Part shown: piece by piece, positions 34,964 to 40,482 of the stretch
Layout: every line of letters begins with the position of its first letter
Numbering within the stretch: position 1 is the first letter of the stretch
DNA from: Bacillota bacterium
GTDB taxonomy: Bacteria; Bacillota; Clostridia; Peptostreptococcales; Anaerovoracaceae
DNA: 40,482 nucleotides
Assembly: GCA_030530285.1 (NCBI GenBank)
Contig: JAUMVD010000014.1
Span: 1-40,482 of the forward strand
Direction of reading: 5' to 3'
Position numbers and translations under genes: made by a program
Notes under the pieces: model-generated
The model's database searches: none
The model's input: the letters and a program-made list of their open reading frames with translations, nothing else
What the model was told of the DNA's origin: nothing

Positions 34964-35758
34964 TTATTCCGTTTCACTGCCGATATGCATGAGTCCCAGG
35001 ATCTGCTTTCGCAGCTCTATGTACTCCGGCGTATATCTGGCGTCTTCCTGGCTGTCGATCATCTTCATGGTGAAGTCGACGTTGTATTCCTTGACGACTT
35101 TTCCCGGAGATGGCGTCATGGCTACCACGCGTGTGGCCAGCGTCAGCGCCTCATCTACATCATGGGTGATCATGATGATGGTCGGCTTTTCGACCTTCCA
35201 GATCTTTCGGATCAGGTCCTGCATGGTGTTTCTGGTGAATGCGTCCAGCGCGCCGAACGGCTCATCCAGCAGGATCATCTTCGGATCGTTTACCAGAGCT
35301 CTTGCCAGCGCGACTCTTTGACGCATGCCGCCCGAAAGTTCATACGGCTTGGCGTGGGCGAACTGCTTCAGCCCCACTAGTTCCAGATATTCTTCTGTTC
35401 TCTTGGCAATCTCTTCCTTGTTGACGCCTCTGACCGTTGGCCCGAAAGCGATATTGTTATAGACGTCCGTCCACGGATAGAGGGTCGGTGTCTGGAACAC
35501 TACCGCTCTGCTGGGATCGACGCCGCTGATAGGCTCTCCCCACATCTTGATGGTGCCGCTGGTCTGCTGTATGAGACCGGCGATGATGTTGAGCAGCGTG
35601 CTCTTGCCGCATCCGGATGGCCCGAGTATGCACACGAAGTCTCCCTCATATACCGTCAGGTCTACATTATCAAGTGCCAATGTATCCGGAGATCCATTGG
35701 CACCTTTGTATCTTAATGATAGTGATTCTACAGTCAGCTGTACATTCTTTTCGCTCAT
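34964..35758 (-). CDS. Taurine/sulfonate/nitrate-type ABC transporter ATPase (SsuB/TauB-like)
   Basis: The ATP-hydrolysing subunit of a TauABC/SsuABC-family importer, 264 residues. Walker A GPSGCGKST (46-54), Q-loop VVFQTPTLYPW, signature LSGGMRQR, Walker B MILLDEPFGALD and switch MITHD are all in order. A C-terminal tail of about 40 residues (MTPSPGKVVKEYNVDF...) is typical of the SsuB group. Its ATG overlaps the binding-protein stop (TAATG). Last gene of the operon, followed by a strong terminator. Substrate unknown. Confidence 0.92.
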   Translation of the reverse strand: MSEKNVQLTVESLSLRYKGANGSPDTLALDNVDLTVYEGDFVCILGPSGCGKSTLLNIIAGLIQQTSGTIKMWGEPISGVDPSRAVVFQTPTLYPWTDVYNNIAFGPTVRGVNKEEIAKRTEEYLELVGLKQFAHAKPYELSGGMRQRVALARALVNDPKMILLDEPFGALDAFTRNTMQDLIRKIWKVEKPTIIMITHDVDEALTLATRVVAMTPSPGKVVKEYNVDFTMKMIDSQEDARYTPEYIELRKQILGLMHIGSETE

Positions 35759-36792
35759 TACTCTTCTAACGCCTTTTCAATAAATGTCGTGTCTATAGCA
35801 TTCTTATAGAAGTCCAGATCCTTCGCATCGTCGATCTGTCCTGCTTTCTGGAGGAACTCAGCAACCTGGAGCATTGCCTTGGCAGCGTTGTCCGCTCCCA
35901 GAACATCGTCATCCAGCTGTCTGTCCAGTCCAGGATAGTCATCCGACATCTGTGATTCTACTACGTCCATATCCAGTTCCAGATATTCGCTTACGATACT
36001 CTGCGCTTCTTCCTTGTCTGATTCGTAGAGTTCGTTGGCCTTTGCCAGAGCCTTAACGTAGGCTACGACGGCGTCAGGATTTGATTCCGCGAATGATGTG
36101 CTGACGATGTGGAAATTGATCGTCTGGTGTCCGGCTTCTGCCAGGTCCTTCGCGGTGAGAATGATTTCTCCGTCCTTCGCGGCGATATTATTCAGCGTAG
36201 GATTCCATGTATAGGCTACATCGATGTCGCCTCTCTCCCATGCGGAATTGATTGCGTCAGGCGCCATGTCCAGGATCTCTACATCATCCGTAGTAAGTCC
36301 CGCGTCTTCCAGCGCGCAGAGCATGCCATAGTGTCCGCTGGATGCCAGCGTTACGCCGATCTTCTGGCCTTTCAGGTCAGCTACTGTTTCAAAGCCTTTG
36401 CCCTCTCTTACTACGAGGCCTTCTGTGCCTCTGATCAGGCTGGCTACATATACTACCTTGTAGTCCGTTCCGGAAGTGAGTCCGACGATCGTCGGGCAGA
36501 TTCCCAGAGGGCCTGCAATCTGTGTGTCGCCTGACTTCATGGCTGTGATCATGTCTCTGCCTGCAGCCATTCTGTTGATGTCGACACCATCACCCATCGT
36601 TTCTGTGAAGTATCCTGCACCCTTTGCTATTGCTGTGCAGTCTGTCAGATCCTGCGTACCGATTACCGCTGTTGCTGCAGCTGCTGCATCATCAGCTGCC
36701 GGTTCTTCACTTCCGCTTCCGCCGCACCCTGTAAACGCAAACACTGTTACCAGCGCCAGGATCAAGGCTAAAATCGCTTTCTTTGATTTCAT
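35758..36792 (-). CDS. Taurine/sulfonate-type ABC substrate-binding lipoprotein (TauA/SsuA-like)
   Basis: A 344-residue extracellular binding protein. The signal peptide ends in FTGC with Cys23 as the lipidated residue, followed by an acidic, Ala-rich linker. The periplasmic-binding type 2 core includes RMAAGRDMITAMKSGDTQIAG, DLKGQKIGVTLASSGHY and an AWERGDIDVAYTWNPTLNNIA stretch that resembles TauA more than SsuA. AAGGAGG precedes the ATG. It lies between the permease and ATPase genes. Taurine, another sulfonate or a different small anion are all possible ligands. Confidence 0.9.
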   Translation of the reverse strand: MKSKKAILALILALVTVFAFTGCGGSGSEEPAADDAAAAATAVIGTQDLTDCTAIAKGAGYFTETMGDGVDINRMAAGRDMITAMKSGDTQIAGPLGICPTIVGLTSGTDYKVVYVASLIRGTEGLVVREGKGFETVADLKGQKIGVTLASSGHYGMLCALEDAGLTTDDVEILDMAPDAINSAWERGDIDVAYTWNPTLNNIAAKDGEIILTAKDLAEAGHQTINFHIVSTSFAESNPDAVVAYVKALAKANELYESDKEEAQSIVSEYLELDMDVVESQMSDDYPGLDRQLDDDVLGADNAAKAMLQVAEFLQKAGQIDDAKDLDFYKNAIDTTFIEKALEE

Positions 36793-36802
36793 AGTTTCCT
36801 CC

Positions 36803-37657
36803 TTACACTTTACCTTTCCAAGGAACTAGCTTTCTCTCTGCACGTCGTAATATCTGATCGATGATGATACCTGTTGCACCCATAACGATGATGCCTGCGA
36901 AAATAACGTCACTTCTCAGCCAGTTACTGGCGTCCAGGACCATCCAGCCGATACCGGAGGCTGCGGCTACCATTTCTGCCGCTACCAGTGTGCTGTATCC
37001 GTGTCCGAATGCCGTTCTGATGCCTGTGAAGATATCCGGTGCCGCGTACGGCAGGATGACCTTCCAGAAGATCTGTCCGTCGTTTGCGCCCAGAGTTCTG
37101 GCCACATCGGTGTATGACGCAGGAATCTTGGTTACTGCTGCAACGCACGCGATGTAGATCGGCGCGAAGCATGCCAGGTAAAGAAGCATGATTTTCGATC
37201 CGTTGCCGATTCCCATCCAGAGGACGAGGATCGTGTAGTATGCCAGTGGCGGCAGCGGACGGATGAATTCGATGATAGGATCCAGCGCTGCTCTGACTTT
37301 GTCGTTATGTCCGCTGAGAAGCCCCAGTGGAACAGCTGACAATATCGCCAGACCGAACGCTGTGAACAGTCTGTAGAAACTTGCTCCCAGATGCTGCAGC
37401 AATGTGCTGCCCTTATAACCATTCGCGCTGATGTCTACCAGTGCCGCGCCTACTGACTGAATCGTAGGAACCATTCCCGAGCTCAGAGCACCGGAAAGGG
37501 AGGCCACGGTCCATACCACCAAAATGAGCCCGATCGAACAGCAGGAAATAAGAAGGGACGTCTTGTTCTTCTTTTTCTTTCTGACGACAGGCTCTGCCGT
37601 TTTCGTCATCATAACTTTATGTCTTCTCCAATTAGTGTTTTTGATTGATGCTTCCAT
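36803..37657 (-). CDS. Taurine/sulfonate-type ABC permease (SsuC/TauC-like)
   Basis: A 284-residue inner-membrane permease (BPD_transp_1). A basic N-terminus (RKKKKNK) is followed by about six helices and the EAA loop DVARTLGANDGQIFWKVILPYAAPDI. EFIRPLPPLAYYTILVLWMGIGNGSKI is characteristic of the SsuC/TauC group. No clear ribosome site precedes the first ATG. Met16 (ATG at 37612) has GGAG 13 bases upstream and may be the true start. First gene of the operon (permease, binding protein, ATPase). Confidence 0.91.
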   Translation of the reverse strand: MEASIKNTNWRRHKVMMTKTAEPVVRKKKKNKTSLLISCCSIGLILVVWTVASLSGALSSGMVPTIQSVGAALVDISANGYKGSTLLQHLGASFYRLFTAFGLAILSAVPLGLLSGHNDKVRAALDPIIEFIRPLPPLAYYTILVLWMGIGNGSKIMLLYLACFAPIYIACVAAVTKIPASYTDVARTLGANDGQIFWKVILPYAAPDIFTGIRTAFGHGYSTLVAAEMVAAASGIGWMVLDASNWLRSDVIFAGIIVMGATGIIIDQILRRAERKLVPWKGKV

Positions 37658-37706
37658 TATAATTTTATATATATGCTTCCATAACCATTTACAAATATCT
37701 GTTGTA

Positions 37707-37735
37707 ATGTTATTCTAATTTGTGGTATTTTTCAA
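37707..37735 (-). promoter_or_regulatory. Promoter of the taurine-type ABC operon
   Basis: On the minus strand TTGAAA (37730-37735), a 17-base spacer and TAACAT (37707-37712), in the AT-rich gap between the permease and aldehyde dehydrogenase genes. Confidence 0.5.
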
Positions 37736-37797
37736 GTAGTAACACGCATTTTTTTCAAAAACTTAACAATTATTATTAATACATGGAGGAAGCCCCT

Positions 37798-39231
37798 GTG
37801 AAAATGCTTATCAACGGTGCCGCTGCAGACAGTGTCAGCGGTGAAACAATGGAAGTTTATGACCCTTATTTCGGAACCCTGATTGACACGGTTCCAAAGG
37901 CGACGGCCGAAGATATCGACGCGGCCATCACCGCCGCCCAAAAGGCCCAGAAGGAATGGGCTGCTGTGCCGCTTCACAAACGTGTCTCTATCCTGCTGAA
38001 GTTCAGAGATCTGATTCGCGAGAACCAGGCCTCTCTGGCGGAAACGCTCTGCAGGGACAACGGCAAGCCGTATTCACAGGCGTTCGGAGAGATCGGGAAC
38101 TGGTTCGTTTCGATTCCGGCCTTTTGCGAAAGGGCCAAACACTATTACGAACAGGTCATTCCGGCAGGTCAGGAACCGGGACAGGAACACACGCTGCAGT
38201 ATGTGAAAAGAGAGCCGGTGGGCATCGTGCTTTGCATCATCCCGTTTAACTTCCCTTCGAATCTCATGAGCCAGAAGGTTCTGCCTTCTCTGCTGATGGG
38301 CAACGCGGCCATCGTCATGCCGCCATCGGGAAATCCTCTCACTGACATGAGACTCTGCCACCTGCTTGCCGAGGCAGGCGCTCCGGCAGGCGTGATCCAG
38401 TGCGTCACTGCTCCGGGCGCGGTAAAGGAAGCCGCCATCACGGATCCCCGCATCGGTTTCATTTCCCTTACCGGCAGCACCGAAGTGGGCGTACGCGTAG
38501 CGGAGCTTGCGGCAAAGAATCTGACCCCTTATGCTCTGGAGCTTGGGGGCAACGACCCGTTCATCGTATTCGAGGACGCTGACATGGATGTGGCCCTCTC
38601 GGAGGTTTATCCGGGAAGACTGGTGAATGCCGGCCAGATCTGCTGCGCCTGCAAACGCTTCATCGTTCACAGGTCGCGTCTTGAGGAGTTCACAAAGGGC
38701 GTTGTGGATATCGCAAAGTCTCTGAAATCCGAAGATCCGATGCTCCCGGAAACCAGATTCACTTGTCTCATTAACGAAAAGGCTGCGATTGAAGTAGAGA
38801 AGCAGGTCAACCTGACGGTGGACCAGGGGGCGAAGATTCTGGCCGGCGGTCACCGTGACGGCACGAAGTACGAGGCCACGGTATTGGGTGACGTAACCCC
38901 TGACATGGACATCGCGAAAGATATGGAAGTATTCGGTCCGGTCATTCCGATCATACCATTCGACACAGAAGAAGAAGCTCTGGAAATCGCCAACAATTCC
39001 ATCTACGGTCTTGCCAGCTGTATCTTCACAGAAAACAGCAGGCGGATCGCGCGTATGGCGAGCCGCCTGGAAGCTGGTGATGTGATTGTCAACGGCGCTT
39101 CACGCCTGAGAACATTCGAGATGCCGTTTGGCGGCTGGAAAATGAGCGGCGTAGGCACCGAAGGCGTGATGTGCACCTTTGATGAAGTGACGAGAACAAA
39201 GGTCATTATCCTCAAGGACATGCTGCCTTGA
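37798..39231 (+). CDS. NAD(P)-dependent aldehyde dehydrogenase, possibly succinate-semialdehyde dehydrogenase
   Basis: A 477-residue ALDH-superfamily enzyme that would oxidise an aldehyde to a carboxylate. Active-site residues: Asn151 (IIPFNFP), Glu248 (LELGGNDP) and Cys282 in NAGQICCACKR, plus PFGGWKMSGVG near the C-terminus. It is not obviously a CoA-acylating type. I choose the GTG at 37798, because GGAGGA sits 7 bases before it; the in-frame ATG at 37783 overlaps that site. Its convergent neighbour resembles 4-hydroxybutyrate dehydrogenase, which makes succinate semialdehyde a reasonable substrate guess. The link is inferred from context. Confidence 0.88.
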   Translation: MKMLINGAAADSVSGETMEVYDPYFGTLIDTVPKATAEDIDAAITAAQKAQKEWAAVPLHKRVSILLKFRDLIRENQASLAETLCRDNGKPYSQAFGEIGNWFVSIPAFCERAKHYYEQVIPAGQEPGQEHTLQYVKREPVGIVLCIIPFNFPSNLMSQKVLPSLLMGNAAIVMPPSGNPLTDMRLCHLLAEAGAPAGVIQCVTAPGAVKEAAITDPRIGFISLTGSTEVGVRVAELAAKNLTPYALELGGNDPFIVFEDADMDVALSEVYPGRLVNAGQICCACKRFIVHRSRLEEFTKGVVDIAKSLKSEDPMLPETRFTCLINEKAAIEVEKQVNLTVDQGAKILAGGHRDGTKYEATVLGDVTPDMDIAKDMEVFGPVIPIIPFDTEEEALEIANNSIYGLASCIFTENSRRIARMASRLEAGDVIVNGASRLRTFEMPFGGWKMSGVGTEGVMCTFDEVTRTKVIILKDMLP

Positions 39232-39249
39232 TCTGACGCACTTCAGAGA

Positions 39250-40392
39250 TTAAAATGATTCGACATAAAGACGTCTGACCAGTTCAGGCGTCATTTTTAT
39301 GTATGCGTTATCCACGAGACGCATCTGGTTCTGGAATACCGACTCCGTGAACAGATCGATATCCTCCTCCTGTACGCCGTACTCATGCATTTTCTTCGGC
39401 GGCAGCAGCTGCGTGATGGCAGCGAAGAGCGTTGCAAAGGCTTCGGAATCGCTGCATGCAAAAGCATCACAGATCATGGCGCGGAGATTTGCGATCTTGC
39501 CGTCAGGATCCGTCTCATTATACATTTTCATCGTGGCTTCAAAGAACACGTAGTTGGCCGCTCCATGAGTGACGAAGTACTTGCCGCTCATCGGATAGGA
39601 CACGCCGTGGATGATGCCGCAGCCCGCCTGCAAGAACGCGACGCCTGCGTAACATGCGGCTGTCAGCAGTTCGTCAGCATACTTTGATTTGATATCGACG
39701 CCTTCCTGATTCTCCTTGAGCGCGCGGAGGATGACTTTGATGGCGCCTTCTCCGAACAGGTCGGATGTCTGCGTCGCCTTTGATGGTGACAGATAGGATT
39801 CGACTGCGTGGATCAGCGCATCGATCAGCGCTTCCGCAAAAGGCTGGTGCGGCAGCGTTTCCAAAAACTCCGGAATGAGGCACGCGGCGTCTGCGATCAG
39901 ATCTTCGTCCAGCAGACCCAGCTTGGTGGTGCCGCCGTTTCCGTCCGCCACGATCGCAACGGATGTCTTTGTTACCTCAGAACCTGTGCCCGCAGTTGTC
40001 GGAACAGCGATGAGCTTCTTTTCCCTGACGATCGGCTCTCTTTTGAAGAACAGATCGTTTACTGACGATGGGCGTTTTAATACCATCAGCTTGCCGATAT
40101 CCATGATCGTTCCGCCGCCTATGGCGAATACTCTGTCGTAGCTGTCGTAATCAACCGCCGCGAAGATCATTTCGATCATTTCCTCTGTCGGCTCGCCCGC
40201 CTTGTAATCTTCCTGGATGATGCACTGCGGTCCGTCAGCTCCGGCCGCGTCTCCCAAAGCGCCTTTGATGATTCCTTCGTAGATCGGTCTGGCTGTCAGT
40301 ATCAGGTCGCCTTTGCCGATCCCGAATTCTCCCGCAAATTCTTCGAATGTTCCGAACTTATACAAAGCCGGATTCATAATGATCTCACGCAT
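39250..40392 (-). CDS. Iron-containing alcohol dehydrogenase, 4-hydroxybutyrate dehydrogenase-like
   Basis: A 380-residue type III alcohol dehydrogenase. Rossmann region AIGGGTIMDIGK; VPTTAGTGSEVT; metal-ligand region with AEALIDALIHAVESY (His) and IIHGVSYPMSGKYFVTHGAANY (two His). The N-terminus (ALYKFGTFEEFAGEFGIGKGDLILT) and the C-terminal KKMHEYGVQEEDIDLF closely recall the Clostridium kluyveri 4-hydroxybutyrate dehydrogenase as I remember it. The reaction would be 4-hydroxybutyrate to succinate semialdehyde. AAAGGAG lies 7 bases before the ATG. The gene end carries a + strand terminator. Substrate assignment is moderately confident. Confidence 0.88.
   Translation of the reverse strand: MREIIMNPALYKFGTFEEFAGEFGIGKGDLILTARPIYEGIIKGALGDAAGADGPQCIIQEDYKAGEPTEEMIEMIFAAVDYDSYDRVFAIGGGTIMDIGKLMVLKRPSSVNDLFFKREPIVREKKLIAVPTTAGTGSEVTKTSVAIVADGNGGTTKLGLLDEDLIADAACLIPEFLETLPHQPFAEALIDALIHAVESYLSPSKATQTSDLFGEGAIKVILRALKENQEGVDIKSKYADELLTAACYAGVAFLQAGCGIIHGVSYPMSGKYFVTHGAANYVFFEATMKMYNETDPDGKIANLRAMICDAFACSDSEAFATLFAAITQLLPPKKMHEYGVQEEDIDLFTESVFQNQMRLVDNAYIKMTPELVRRLYVESF
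39270..39299 (+). terminator. Terminator of the aldehyde dehydrogenase gene, inside the convergent gene's 3' end
   Basis: GACGTCTGA (39270-39278) pairs with TCAGGCGTC (39284-39292), 9 bp with one G-T, around loop CCAGT, followed by ATTTTTATG. It lies within the coding end of the alcohol dehydrogenase gene on the other strand. Confidence 0.6.
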
Positions 40393-40427
40393 TTGTCTTC
40401 TCCTTTATTTGTTGATTCTACTCGTAC

Positions 40428-40433
40428 ATTATA
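40428..40433 (-). promoter_or_regulatory. Possible -10 box of the alcohol dehydrogenase gene
   Basis: A perfect TATAAT on the minus strand, 36 bases before the start codon. No good -35 lies 16-18 bases upstream, so this is tentative. Confidence 0.4.
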
Positions 40434-40440
40434 GCAGATT

Positions 40441-40482
40441 TGCTGTGGAGTGACATGCTCCCACCACTTGTAGAAGTGGGGG
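40441..40482. mobile_element. Possible end of an IS200/IS605-like element, cut by the window edge
   Basis: The last bases contain GACATGCTCCC followed by CCACTT-GTAG-AAGTGG and a G run. A short strong hairpin with such flanks recalls subterminal hairpins of IS200/IS605 or TnpB elements. No transposase is visible, because the window stops here. Confidence 0.3.

Noticed and set aside
1..40482. CRISPR array, tRNA or rRNA genes
   Set aside because: No regularly spaced repeats, cloverleaf-like sequence with CCA end, or rRNA signature was seen on reading both strands.

Overview
The window looks like chromosome from a strictly anaerobic, fermentative Clostridia-type Firmicute (Bacillota). This is inferred from gene content: an [FeFe]-hydrogenase operon with all its maturases, a ferredoxin-linked 2-oxoacid oxidoreductase, a 4-hydroxybutyrate dehydrogenase-like enzyme and clostridial-style purine genes. 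Strong AGGAGG-type ribosome binding sites, TTGACA/TATAAT-like promoters and Gram-positive-style lipoprotein signals agree. I cannot name the species from sequence alone. Genes are tightly packed and there is no rRNA, tRNA or CRISPR array.

Layout. 1-9.2 kb: a secreted subtilisin-like protease (+), a TVP38/VTT membrane protein (-), a four-gene Opp/Dpp/Nik-type ABC importer operon (+) whose two ATPases are fused into one protein, and an HTH-Uma2 protein (-). 9.2-11.8 kb: an amidohydrolase coupled to a DUF2284 metal-binding protein (-), with a leftover C-terminal flavodoxin-like fragment at the amidohydrolase 3' end. 12.1-19.4 kb: one + strand operon encoding a GltD-like flavoprotein with an extra NuoF-type Fe-S domain, HydA, HydG, HydE and HydF. 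19.45-22.3 kb: a - strand 2-oxoacid:ferredoxin oxidoreductase operon (alpha, beta, ferredoxin, gamma). 22.6-34.6 kb: a nine-gene - strand purine operon transcribed purE-purC-fchA-purF-purM-purN/O-purH-purD-purL, headed by a purine (guanine-type) riboswitch and closed by a terminator. 34.96-37.66 kb: a taurine/sulfonate-type ABC importer (-). 37.8-40.4 kb: a convergent pair, an aldehyde dehydrogenase (+) and a 4-hydroxybutyrate dehydrogenase-like iron alcohol dehydrogenase (-). The last 40 bases hold a hairpin that may be the tip of an IS200/IS605-like element.

How they fit together. The 2-oxoacid oxidoreductase would make reduced ferredoxin, and the hydrogenase with its flavoprotein partner could dispose of electrons as H2 while exchanging them with NAD(P)H. 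The purine operon could run most of PRPP to IMP, but in an unusual way: the PurF glutaminase site is lost, AICAR transformylase stands alone, and a PurO-type (archaeal-like) IMP cyclohydrolase is fused to PurN. purB, and any purK or purT, are not in the window. FchA would help supply 10-formyl-tetrahydrofolate to PurN and PurH.
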